Of a stretch of 64,000 nt of DNA, positions 9,094 through 17,456 are shown piece after piece; within the stretch, counting starts at the first letter, position 1; each line of letters opens with the position of its first letter. The DNA is from G965215055 sp965215055 (lineage in GTDB: Bacteria > Pseudomonadota > Gammaproteobacteria > UBA4575). Location of the stretch: assembly GCA_965215055.1 (NCBI GenBank), contig OZ244046.1, positions 744,001 to 808,000 of the forward strand, written 5' to 3'. The notes under the pieces are model-generated. The model searched no databases, was not told where the DNA came from, and worked only from the letters and a program-made list of their open reading frames with translations. A program made the position numbers and the translations under genes.

Positions 9094-9786
9094 TTACATC
9101 TCTTTATGCGTTCGCCTTAATATTTCCTGATCAATAGTTGTGATGGCCTGCTCCAGTTCACCGATTGAATAGATATTCTGAATAAGCTGTTTATCACGTC
9201 CGACTTGTGCATACGATTTGTCCAGTTCTTTGCGATACTTGCCTATAACGGTATCCTCATTGCTTAAATCCTTGAGCAATCTCTTGTGAAATTCCGGATT
9301 TTCCTTAAATGCAAGCATCATGGACATATAGACTGCCGAAAACCGAAAATCGTATGATTTATAGTCATTAAGAGTTTTTATATGTTTACGCGCAGCACGC
9401 ATTTCTACGTCAAATGTCTTGCTGTAATTCAGCAGAGAATCACGAAATTCCCCTTCGATTTGATAATCCACTATCAATTGGGGAATGATCTCCACAATTT
9501 GCAGTCGCCTGTCATCATGCTCAAGTATTGTTTTAAGGAGTTTCTGCCTGGCTACATCCGGCTCATCGCTCGCTTCTTTGATAGCTTTGAGATCACGCAC
9601 GTGCAATGCCTTCGCGGCCAACAGTTCTTCCAAGCTCAATTCCTCAAGATTTTCTGGAGCTTTGTAGATCACCTCTACGCGGTCCAGAACAGGGGATTTT
9701 TTCGTTTCTCCACCCGCAAAGCCTGGCTGGCTTATGCACAGCAGTAGTACGCTGGCAAGTCTGAAGATATGCAGGGCTTTCAGCAT
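9094..9786 (-). CDS. exported helical protein of unknown function
   Basis: 230 residues beginning with a signal peptide (hydrophobic stretch RLASVLLLCISQPGFAGG, cleavage likely at GFA). The rest is predicted to be almost wholly helical and charged, with heptad-like runs such as LEELSLEELLAAKALHVRD and an end rich in Leu, Glu and Lys, so a periplasmic coiled-coil protein is plausible. It is divergent from the small membrane protein gene at 9875, and the 88-bp gap is A+T rich and probably holds promoters for both. No family recognised. Confidence 0.6.
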   Translation of the reverse strand: MLKALHIFRLASVLLLCISQPGFAGGETKKSPVLDRVEVIYKAPENLEELSLEELLAAKALHVRDLKAIKEASDEPDVARQKLLKTILEHDDRRLQIVEIIPQLIVDYQIEGEFRDSLLNYSKTFDVEMRAARKHIKTLNDYKSYDFRFSAVYMSMMLAFKENPEFHKRLLKDLSNEDTVIGKYRKELDKSYAQVGRDKQLIQNIYSIGELEQAITTIDQEILRRTHKEM

Positions 9787-9874
9787 TCCGATTCCTTGAA
9801 TATATAAAACTCGATCACCAGTCCGATGACATTATTCCAAACAGAATTTCTTTGTATATTATAAGATTTCAATC

Positions 9875-10096
9875 ATGAATAAACGGAATTTCATTTTAAG
9901 TCCCCTGCTTTGGTTGGCCGTAAGCCTCACGCTGGGATTGGCACCTTTCGTGCCTGAGCCTCATATCTGGGAAAAGCTGAAATGGATACTCGCGGGTGCC
10001 GAGGGAATGCGCCTCATCGACTGGCTTGATTTCGCTTTACATGGTACACCGTGGGTGCTGCTGGCCGTATCCCTGTTATATAAGTCAAGATCATAG
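9875..10096 (+). CDS. small inner-membrane protein
   Basis: 73 residues with two hydrophobic segments (about residues 7-25 and 54-68) and the pattern LTLGLAPFVPEPHIWEKLKW. Short proteins of this kind in proteobacteria are often labelled 'RND transporter' in databases although they are far too small to be one; real function unknown. Its TAG stop shares a base with the GTG start of the next gene (TAGTG at 10094-10098), indicating translational coupling. Confidence 0.65.
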   Translation: MNKRNFILSPLLWLAVSLTLGLAPFVPEPHIWEKLKWILAGAEGMRLIDWLDFALHGTPWVLLAVSLLYKSRS

Positions 10097-10410
10097 TGTC
10101 ACTTACTCTGACGTTACGGGTGGCTGCAATACTTTTGCTGTTGGCAACTTCGTTCCAGCAACTTGTATTCGAGCAACTGTTCATTAAAACAATCGTAGTC
10201 GCACATATCCTGTTTGCATTGAGCTTTTTCAGTGCCAAACAATTACAGAGAATATCAGTAGTATCCATTGGGCTTGCAGTAGTCGTTCCTATTGGAGCAT
10301 GGCTGGATTACAAATCCGGAGAATCAACATTGGGTTTTTTTGCATTTAACCTGGTTGTATTTGTATATGTCGCGCACGTTGCCTACAAAGCCCTTAAAGA
10401 AAAGTCCTGA
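10096..10410 (+). CDS. four-helix membrane protein of unknown function
   Basis: 104 residues with about four predicted membrane helices (near residues 5-20, 25-44, 50-66 and 74-95) and a short basic tail ending EKS. The GTG start overlaps the preceding stop by one base. It ends 15 bp before amgK, so it may be cotranscribed with the muramic acid recycling genes, but nothing in the sequence says it takes part in them. No family recognised. Confidence 0.6.
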   Translation: MSLTLTLRVAAILLLLATSFQQLVFEQLFIKTIVVAHILFALSFFSAKQLQRISVVSIGLAVVVPIGAWLDYKSGESTLGFFAFNLVVFVYVAHVAYKALKEKS

Positions 10411-10425
10411 CAAGCACGCACAATA

Positions 10426-11403
10426 ATGAACGTCGATTCCCGTCTAGCTCAATTAAATGAGTGGATAAAAGAAATGCTGGGAATTACAACCTGTTCACTT
10501 GTTCCTGTCTCGGGAGACGCCAGTTTTCGACGTTATTTTCGCTTCAAGTCCGGAAACGAACAGTATATTGCGGTGGATGCCCCTCCCGAGAAAGAAAGTA
10601 ATGAAGCATTTGTCAGCATAACTCATTTACTAGAGGCAGCAGGACTTCGCGTGCCCCATATTTACTACTGTTCCCTGGATTTCGGTTTTTTTCTGCTGAG
10701 CGACTTCGGTGATATCTTGCTGGCACACGAGTTGAATAACGAAAATGCAGATTCCTTATACAAAAAGGCGTTGCGTGCATTAGCCGTTATCCAGGAGATT
10801 CCGGCAATCAATCTGCCACTCTACGATCAGGAGCTTTTATCAGGTGAAATGGAGTTGTTTCGAGAGTGGCTCCTGCACAAGCATCTTTCCATAGCGCTAA
10901 CCAACAAGGATCATGATTTGCTGGACCAGGTTTTTGCCAAGCTTGTTGAAAACGCCTTGATACAGCCGCAAGTATTTGTACATCGCGATTACCACTCACG
11001 CAATCTCATGCGGATAGATGAAAATGATCTCGGTATTATAGATTATCAGGATGCCGTTCGTGGGCCAGTAACGTATGACTTGGTTTCCCTGCTTCGCGAT
11101 TGCTACATTGACTGGCCACCAGACCGAGTAAAGGCATGGGCGCTTTCCTATCAAAAGCAAATGCCAAGTAAGGACGCTATTGAAGGCGTAGACGAACAAA
11201 CGTTTTTGAAGTGGTTTGACTTAATGGGGATTCAACGGCACCTGAAAGCGGCAGGCATATTCTCTCGTCTACATATTCGTGACGGTAAACCAGATTATCT
11301 GCGAGATCTCCCTCGTACGCTGCGTTACATTAAAACCGTCGCATCAAGCCATGCGGAAACCCGCGAGCTTGCAGACTTTATCCACGACAAGGCTTCCTTG
11401 TAA
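10426..11403 (+). CDS. amgK: N-acetylmuramate/N-acetylglucosamine kinase
   Basis: Phosphorylates the anomeric position of MurNAc and GlcNAc recovered from peptidoglycan turnover, in the cytoplasm. The 325 residues have the aminoglycoside phosphotransferase fold: an N-lobe with GDASFRRYFRF, the catalytic loop VHRDYHSRNLM near residue 185 and the metal-binding IDYQDAVRGP near 205. murU starts 3 bp after it; the pair forms the anabolic recycling route described in Pseudomonas that bypasses early de novo UDP-MurNAc synthesis and lowers dependence on the fosfomycin target MurA. Confidence 0.87.
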   Translation: MNVDSRLAQLNEWIKEMLGITTCSLVPVSGDASFRRYFRFKSGNEQYIAVDAPPEKESNEAFVSITHLLEAAGLRVPHIYYCSLDFGFFLLSDFGDILLAHELNNENADSLYKKALRALAVIQEIPAINLPLYDQELLSGEMELFREWLLHKHLSIALTNKDHDLLDQVFAKLVENALIQPQVFVHRDYHSRNLMRIDENDLGIIDYQDAVRGPVTYDLVSLLRDCYIDWPPDRVKAWALSYQKQMPSKDAIEGVDEQTFLKWFDLMGIQRHLKAAGIFSRLHIRDGKPDYLRDLPRTLRYIKTVASSHAETRELADFIHDKASL

Positions 11404-11406
11404 GCC

Positions 11407-12084
11407 ATGATGAAATGTATGATCCTGGCGGCAGGTAAGGGAAAACGCCTGCGGCCGTTAACAGCACGAATTCCAAAACCGCTGATTAACATTACAGGCA
11501 AACCGCTGATTGAGCACCATCTGAACAGATTGAAAGCCAGTGGCTATAAAGAGGTTGTGATCAACCTCAGTCATCTTGGCAATACGATTCAAAAACGACT
11601 GGGCAATGGTCAACGCTTCGGGCTGAACATCACATATTCTCATGAAGGTGATGAGCCCCTGGGAACTGCAGGCGGCATTACGCGTGCCCTGCCATTACTA
11701 GGCAATGAGCCGTTTCTGGTCATCAGTGGCGACATCTGGTGTGACCATTCCTTGTCGTTCACGGAGTTGCCGCATGGCAAACGAGCCCACTTGGTTCTTG
11801 TCGATAATCCACCCCATAACCCCGCAGGTGATTTTGCTTACAACCATGACAAGATTTCTAATACCGGTAAAAATTCTTTGACGTTCAGTGGAATTGGAAT
11901 ATACGACCCTGCGCTCTTCGCAGGCTATCCAGCGAATAAGCTGGCGTTAGCACCTGTTTTGCATACTGCCGTTGATAACGGTTTAGTCAGCGCTGAGCAT
12001 TTTACAGGCAAATGGTTTGATATCGGAACACCAGCACGGCTCGAGCGGGCTGAACGCTATGTGGCCAGGGAAAGGAGGAATTAG
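11407..12084 (+). CDS. murU: N-acetylmuramate alpha-1-phosphate uridylyltransferase
   Basis: Converts MurNAc-1-phosphate and UTP to UDP-MurNAc, the second step after AmgK. The 225-residue nucleotidyltransferase shows the signature AAGKGKRLRPLTARIPKPL at residues 8-26, the GTAGGITRAL nucleotide loop and the metal-site GDIWCD. Two start codons are adjacent (MM); either is possible. Its TAG stop overlaps by 4 bp the 3' end of the minus-strand accessory gene at 12081, so the accessory operon is packed exactly against it. Confidence 0.88.
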   Translation: MMKCMILAAGKGKRLRPLTARIPKPLINITGKPLIEHHLNRLKASGYKEVVINLSHLGNTIQKRLGNGQRFGLNITYSHEGDEPLGTAGGITRALPLLGNEPFLVISGDIWCDHSLSFTELPHGKRAHLVLVDNPPHNPAGDFAYNHDKISNTGKNSLTFSGIGIYDPALFAGYPANKLALAPVLHTAVDNGLVSAEHFTGKWFDIGTPARLERAERYVARERRN

Positions 12085-12959
12085 TCGGATATTGAATTGA
12101 TTTCCTCGCCTATCAAGGTTTTCAATTCATCAACTTCAAGTATGCCTAATTCCTGCCAAGCGCATCTGACACTTAATAGGCGGCAAACACTCTTTAAGTT
12201 TTTCGATTTGAGTATACTGACTCTCTTATCGGATTCTGGTATTTCCGCCAAAGACTGTATCAATACATTCCGAACCTTATGATCTCCTAGCGTCGAATTT
12301 TTTGATATTACCAAGCGCACCAGGGTTTCCCAGTATTCCTGCTTGTTATGATGCAAAAGCTTGATAATGCCACTGTGTGCTGCCCCCGTAGCCTCGCATA
12401 CTTCTTTGGTCCACCGCATCCTCCACCAGGCACGGCCAAACGGACAATTTACATATACACTGATGTTACCTCTTGCCTCAGGGAGTCCGCTCATACGCCG
12501 GAGAATCGTGCGCACGCAAGAATCTATCTCTTTTTTGCCATTGCCTAAAAGCACCTTGTCGATACGCTCAAGCCCACCGGACAAGGAGCCTCCGTTAGCT
12601 GCGAGGTAGCTCCCCTTTATACATCTGTGCTCAATGTGACGAAGAGTAACTTCGCCCCAAAAAGTAACCCGACACGCAGTCTCAGGTGGTACGTCTTTCC
12701 ATGCTTCGTACATCCCTTGTTCCGTGTCTTTAGGTGGTTCTTTATATTCATGCTCGGTCAGTCTTTCATCCAGAATCAAAACTTCTTTTTCACCTTCTGT
12801 ACCGACATCATTATCCTTGCGTATGAAACCCACAAACTGGTCGTCAGACCTCGCCGCCTCAATAAATTCCCTTTGCAGGTTCGAGCCCTTATCTCTCAGA
12901 AGCTCCTTGCGCAGTCTGGTATACTTCTCATCATCCAGTTGCCTATACATCTTTCCCAT
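12081..12959 (-). CDS. unknown protein, last gene of the accessory operon
   Basis: About 292 residues, not recognised with confidence. A segment reading ISVYVNCPFGRAWWRMRW is the most distinctive part and vaguely recalls database entries labelled DUF6339, which I cannot verify. The N-terminal third is acidic and charged; the C-terminal half is helical with many Lys and Leu. The first in-frame start (TTG 12962) and the ATGs at 12959 and 12950 are all possible; ATG 12950 has the better-spaced purine-rich site. It overlaps the previous gene by about 17 bp, so it is part of the same transcript, and its stop overlaps that of murU on the other strand. Confidence 0.65.
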   Translation of the reverse strand: MGKMYRQLDDEKYTRLRKELLRDKGSNLQREFIEAARSDDQFVGFIRKDNDVGTEGEKEVLILDERLTEHEYKEPPKDTEQGMYEAWKDVPPETACRVTFWGEVTLRHIEHRCIKGSYLAANGGSLSGGLERIDKVLLGNGKKEIDSCVRTILRRMSGLPEARGNISVYVNCPFGRAWWRMRWTKEVCEATGAAHSGIIKLLHHNKQEYWETLVRLVISKNSTLGDHKVRNVLIQSLAEIPESDKRVSILKSKNLKSVCRLLSVRCAWQELGILEVDELKTLIGEEINSISD

Positions 12960-13785
12960 CAACCTCTGGAATGGGATGAGGGTACATCGCTGTCGCCGTC
13001 TCTTCCGGGCAAAAGCCTTCCATATCCCAAATACTCAGACCCTTGCTCTCCATTTCCGATGCCAACGCCCGAAGATTAGAGTAAGAACGCCATCCATCCT
13101 CTTCTTCTTCGCCTTTATCATAATCCTTTGCCAACAGTGCAAAGCAGGAACTAACCGCATGAGTAAGAATACTGCAGCGATGTTTGTAACGATCCTCTTC
13201 CCCTGGTTTCTGAATGAAGACATATAAGTCAGACGCAACTTTCACATGAAAATAAAAACCATCTTCAGAACAAGCGCTTACGCGCATTTGCCCCGATTTT
13301 AACGAATCATCTTTCTCAACTGATAACAACGACTGCATTGAAGACATCGGACGGAAGGCAGGGCCTAAGGCTATCTTCGCCCCTTTTTCAAGATGCATTT
13401 TTTGTCCAATCCACCCCTCATGCACGCCGTCATTCTGACTCAATGTACGCTGGATATTCTCACAACACACTATGAACGGGTGTATGGTAGGAGGCTCACC
13501 AACCCAATCTTGATCCCATTTGATTTGTTGTTGGAACCCCTCGGCCGTAAACAAACGCCGGTACCCTGTTTTCGGAATAGAAACCACACAGCAACACACG
13601 GCTTGTTTATCTCTTACAAGCTGTTCAACGAGTGGTGCTCCGCGCACATCATGATACAAGTGGGCAGAATAACCATCATTGCCACTTTTAACATCTGGTA
13701 TATACTCCCCTTCGGGAAAGGCAAGGTTACCTTCTTCAAGGACCGGATACGGGAAAACCCGCACTGCATCGGACGTGGCAGCCAT
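12943..13785 (-). CDS. unknown protein, fourth gene of the accessory operon
   Basis: 280 residues, no recognised family. It starts 2 bp after the stop of the GHKL ATPase gene with a good site (GAGGGATAATT before ATG). No signal peptide or membrane helix is seen, so it should be cytoplasmic. Cys-rich spots occur (VCCCVV near residue 64, IVCCENI near 106), and an acidic patch DKGEEEEDGW lies near residue 232. The middle part (LYVFIQKPGEEDRYKHRC) reads like a beta-rich fold. Its fixed place between the ATPase and the terminal gene suggests a partner protein; function not assigned. Confidence 0.65.
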   Translation of the reverse strand: MAATSDAVRVFPYPVLEEGNLAFPEGEYIPDVKSGNDGYSAHLYHDVRGAPLVEQLVRDKQAVCCCVVSIPKTGYRRLFTAEGFQQQIKWDQDWVGEPPTIHPFIVCCENIQRTLSQNDGVHEGWIGQKMHLEKGAKIALGPAFRPMSSMQSLLSVEKDDSLKSGQMRVSACSEDGFYFHVKVASDLYVFIQKPGEEDRYKHRCSILTHAVSSCFALLAKDYDKGEEEEDGWRSYSNLRALASEMESKGLSIWDMEGFCPEETATAMYPHPIPEVDGKDV

Positions 13786-13787
13786 AA

Positions 13788-15755
13788 TTATCCCTCGACT
13801 GCTTTGCCTTGCGAAGCACGGCGAATCATTTCAATTGTCAGTACAACCTGCTGATCATCCTTTACTGAAAAGTGCTCTGGAATGGTATAGTCCATGTCAA
13901 TGATGTTGTTTTGCCCTTCTTTTGTATCCGTACTTCCTAACATGATTCCCAAAACGTTCCCATCTTTGTCTTTTTGCAATGACTCTGGTGGCACTGGATG
14001 ACCATTCAAACGTAAAGTATCCGCATTCAGATAAACAAAAGACTCTCTGCTGAAGCTGTCAGAATCATCTATGCTTTCATCCAGAGCAAAACGAATCTCG
14101 CTTTCCGAAGCCTTTGCTCCGGGTACGATACTCACCCGGCATGATCTGTTATTAATCGGCACTGCCAGTGCCTGAAATTGCATCCGGTTCCCAGCTCGCT
14201 TAAACGTTCCAGAACGCCCATTACCGCCACTACCCTTCCCTGTCTCTCTCCCTCGATAACTTCCACCTTCACCGCCAGTGTCTTCCGATAGCCTGGGCCG
14301 ACGATGCCCAACTTTTGTGGGTGTACCTTTCATACTCGATCTCTTCCCTCCTTGTACAATGCCTCCCATTTGCACGGTGAAAATATCGTCAGGACGGAAA
14401 GTGTCATTGCTTAGTTCAGGAACCTCCTCATACAATTTTTTCCGAACGGCCCCTAATGCGTCACTCAAACGTTTCTTGTCTTCTGGGTCACTCATCCGAG
14501 ACAGCTTCAAATCTTTATGAAGCGGACCTTCCGCCTTTCGGACCAAGCGATTTACGTCGGCATTTTTGCGGAGAGGAAGCACACAGTGAAACGCCTTTAA
14601 GGCCCCAAACTGATTCTGAAATTTAGGTAGGTGGTCGGTTATCCACATGCCGTTTCTACATAGGTCCACACGCGTCATTCCACTTTCTATCGGGCAGCGT
14701 AAAAATATTTCCATATCACCCATATCGGTTTCCACCGCCACTCGCCTTCCTTGCTCGAGTGTCAACATTGCTTCATACGCCCGATTACCTGAAAGAAATG
14801 AATCCTTGCTACGCTTTTGGTCTCGATAACTTTCAAGTACGTCATGCAGGTTATCTTTATCCAAGCGAACAGTCTTTCCGTCCTTCTCAACTTCAATGAT
14901 CAAGTGATTATCATAAATCGCCTCAAAGAAATTACATGCTGCTGCACGAAAAACCTGCTCTTTAATATCGGTGTCCGACTCGCGAAAATGGTTAAATCCC
15001 ATCACTGCCACTACACTTCCAGTTTCCCAATTCTCCTTTATCCACACTAGCCGATCTTGTACTAAAGATGGGATTTCTTCATTTTGAGGAAAGACATATC
15101 GATCAAACAAATCACCAGTGTTCAATTTCTTTACAAAATAACCATCCTTGTCAAGGCTGTCCCCACCTTTCCTGTTTTGTCGAGAAGCCAAAATTGTATG
15201 TCCAGAGCAAATCATGTTGTTATCAGATAAGCCACCGTATAAAACGTAACGCAAATCAGAGGCTGGAAATACCACGACGTGTCCATTGCCAAAAGAACCT
15301 GTAGCACCTTGCTTCTTAAAACTCAAACCATCCCCCAGTAATGCACCCATCCTCTCTTTATTCAATCCAATTCCATTGTCCAAAACATAAAGTATCTCGC
15401 AGGTTTCTTTCTTCAAACATTGCTCTATGTCATCAGTGATCGCTTTGGCATTATCAGGCAGGCTGCCTCCTGAAAGTTTGCGTTGCGTTTCCCTCGCATC
15501 TTCAAAAGCTTCACGGTATGCTTCAATTGCAGGGACTTCGTTTGTCGGGCACTCCGCAACCTGAAATCGTAGGCGCGCGGGAACATTCCCGATAGCTTCT
15601 GAGGCATCCAAGCCATTTTGAATAAGCTCTCGCACCGCCGTAGTCGGTTTTAACCCGCGAAAACCACTTACACCAACGGGAGTCCAGCCGGATATACCTC
15701 CTGGACCAAACCTAAGACTAGGAGTATTTTTTCTTTTTTTCACCCTACTCCCCAT
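13788..15755 (-). CDS. GHKL (Hsp90/MutL-type) ATPase
   Basis: 655-residue protein with an N-terminal GHKL ATP-binding domain. The motifs are in order: N-box AVRELIQNGLDAS near residue 40 (Glu and Asn for Mg-ATP), the Bergerat DNGIGL near 125, and the lid motif ATGSFGNGH near 150. The C-terminal half is unassigned and contains a low-complexity Gly/Arg/Ser stretch (GGEGGSYRGRETGKGSGG). Such domains act as ATP-driven clamps; relatives occur in prokaryotic restriction-like systems and in eukaryotic MORC proteins. The ATG overlaps the end of the DUF262 gene by 11 bp. Assignment as an ATPase is firm; a role in phage defence is inferred from the neighbours. Confidence 0.82.
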   Translation of the reverse strand: MGSRVKKRKNTPSLRFGPGGISGWTPVGVSGFRGLKPTTAVRELIQNGLDASEAIGNVPARLRFQVAECPTNEVPAIEAYREAFEDARETQRKLSGGSLPDNAKAITDDIEQCLKKETCEILYVLDNGIGLNKERMGALLGDGLSFKKQGATGSFGNGHVVVFPASDLRYVLYGGLSDNNMICSGHTILASRQNRKGGDSLDKDGYFVKKLNTGDLFDRYVFPQNEEIPSLVQDRLVWIKENWETGSVVAVMGFNHFRESDTDIKEQVFRAAACNFFEAIYDNHLIIEVEKDGKTVRLDKDNLHDVLESYRDQKRSKDSFLSGNRAYEAMLTLEQGRRVAVETDMGDMEIFLRCPIESGMTRVDLCRNGMWITDHLPKFQNQFGALKAFHCVLPLRKNADVNRLVRKAEGPLHKDLKLSRMSDPEDKKRLSDALGAVRKKLYEEVPELSNDTFRPDDIFTVQMGGIVQGGKRSSMKGTPTKVGHRRPRLSEDTGGEGGSYRGRETGKGSGGNGRSGTFKRAGNRMQFQALAVPINNRSCRVSIVPGAKASESEIRFALDESIDDSDSFSRESFVYLNADTLRLNGHPVPPESLQKDKDGNVLGIMLGSTDTKEGQNNIIDMDYTIPEHFSVKDDQQVVLTIEMIRRASQGKAVEG

Positions 15756-17435
15756 TACATAATCTCTTCATCTCACCTTCTACAAGCTTTGCCCTCGCTT
15801 CAAGAAACTCATCATATGCTTCTGATAAAGAAACACCTGCCTCTTCTTTCGCATTCATCACTTCATCAACTGGTAACAAATGAGATTCCAGACGACGGCG
15901 CACAGTGTTCTCATCTCTCTTCCCCACTCTCTCGATCAGATAGTCTCCTGGCCATTTATCTCTCCAGCTGATATTTGTAAACTTTTCAATGAGTATGCAG
16001 TTGAGCGCCCTATCATGATCATGACCATCTGGATTTTCAGTGAAAAGCCCTTTTGGAAACACATGATGATATTCTCGTTTACCAATATTTTGGTATGAAA
16101 TCTTTACACTAGATGCAATATCCTTGGCTCCCTCTTTCAGATATATTGCTAATATTGCCCTTTTCTTAATGCCTTGACCTGTGGGCCACTTCTCATTTTT
16201 TAATTCATCATATTCTGGTAAGCAGCTATCAAACACTGTTTCTTCAACTTTCTTCTTCGTTTTTGATACTTCAAACGAGCCATTCGTTATAGCTTTTTTC
16301 AAAGCCTTGAAGTCATCATAAAGTCTGGAGTTCGCCTGTTTTTCGTACCAATCTGTCGAAAATGCACGCCATAAATACTGACGAATCAAGCTATCTACAA
16401 GGCCTTCATCACCTTTGCGTGGTATATATTGATAAAGTGCTGGCAAAACCCGTAACGGCACCGTACTTGGTAGCCTCTTCTTATCCAGAACCCCCTCGTT
16501 TTTAATAAAATCAACAGCCCATTTCACTCCACTAAAAAGGGTATTCTGTTCTTTCTTTAATTGTCCAAAATCAAGATTTTTATAATTTCCAAAAGTAGGT
16601 TTCTTCCCCTGCATGAGGCAAGCAATCTTAAGCATAGTATCACCGACATCGTCCTCTTCCACCAAACAAGTGAGATAAGGAACTTTATCTTTGAGACTAT
16701 TTACCATGTCACGCAACGATTCTGATGTTGCTGCCTCGAATTGAGCTACCGCGATATCATATGCAGTCAACTTCACGAATGACGTATTTATACGGATAAA
16801 GTAATCAATCGCATCTTCCGCCTCCGTGCCAATAGAAAGCTCAAAACAAGGCAAACATTTGCTAGACAAACGATCAGCTATATGATCTATCACATCAAGT
16901 AAAGCTTCTTGTCCCTCATAATCATTGTTAGTAGCCTCTCTAGCCCATTCACGTCTTTTCCGCCCCGATTCAGGTAGAAGAAGTCGAATGGGAAAATAAT
17001 TCTTTTGAAGCTCCGCAATCGAATTACCAATCCAGGAAGAATTTCTTCCTTTTCTTGCTTCACTTATTACTTCATCAAAAGAGTAATCTTTATCGTTTTT
17101 CTTAAACCGCACAAAGAAAGTTCTGTCTTCGTAATTATCGTTCATTGATCGCCAAAGAGCAGTTAAGCGTTGCTGGCCATCGAGCAGGTGTAGGTTACAT
17201 GTGGAGGAAGGATTAGGTGCACCTTCTAAAGGACGAGTTTCAAAGGGTTCTTCATCTGGATTTACCATTAGAGCCATCAAAACGCCAAGAGTGCATTGTC
17301 TCGGATCACTGAATCTAAAAAATTTTTCACGTGCACGTGAGTCCAAACCTCATCCCGCTGAAATCTCGGCAGGCGTACTTCACCTGTTTGAACTCTTTTC
17401 ATCCAAGTAGATATAGTCCTATTGTTAGCTTTCAC
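15745..17435 (-). CDS. DUF262 (ParB/GmrSD-like) protein with C-terminal HNH-like motif, frameshifted
   Basis: DUF262-type protein. The long open frame (TTG 17346 to 15745, 533 residues) has LLDGQQRLTALWRS near its start and a C-terminal REYHHVFPKGL...ALNCI pattern like the HNH/DUF1524 nuclease half of GmrSD and SspE-type proteins. The usual N-terminal motif is missing from that frame but is present just upstream in another frame: GTG 17435 begins a stretch with RTISTWMKRV and GEVRLPRFQRDEVW, continuing through FLDSVIRDN to a stop at 17277. Joining the frames near 17292 needs one extra base and restores a normal DUF262 start. So the gene carries a -1 frameshift: real inactivation, a sequencing error or recoding. 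It starts 21 bp after the PP-loop gene. Confidence 0.78.
17277..17346 (-). other. frame-overlap window holding the DUF262 frameshift
   Basis: The upstream frame (from GTG 17435) and the main DUF262 frame (TTG 17346 onward) are both open here. The conserved pattern follows the upstream frame as far as FLDSVIRDN and the main frame from TLGVLMALMV on, placing the break near 17292-17300. A T TTT TTA heptamer, in the correct phase for -1 slippage, lies at 17322-17316, about 25 bases before the best join. The A5T6 run around it is also the kind of place where sequencing errors occur. Confidence 0.7.
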
Positions 17436-17456
17436 AATGAATGTCCACTAGTACAA

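Noticed and set aside
12878..12888. GGTTCGAGCCC resembles a tRNA T-arm
   Set aside because: It lies inside a coding gene and no acceptor stem, anticodon arm or CCA-like end can be paired around it.
12724..13227. Plus-strand open frame of 167 codons within the accessory operon
   Set aside because: Antisense to two tightly coupled minus-strand genes, no start signal and Ser/Leu-rich composition typical of a shadow frame.
17316..17322. Programmed -1 frameshifting at T TTT TTA as the main explanation for the DUF262 split
   Set aside because: The conserved pattern stays in the upstream frame for about eight codons past the heptamer, so a lost base near 17292 fits better; kept only as an alternative.
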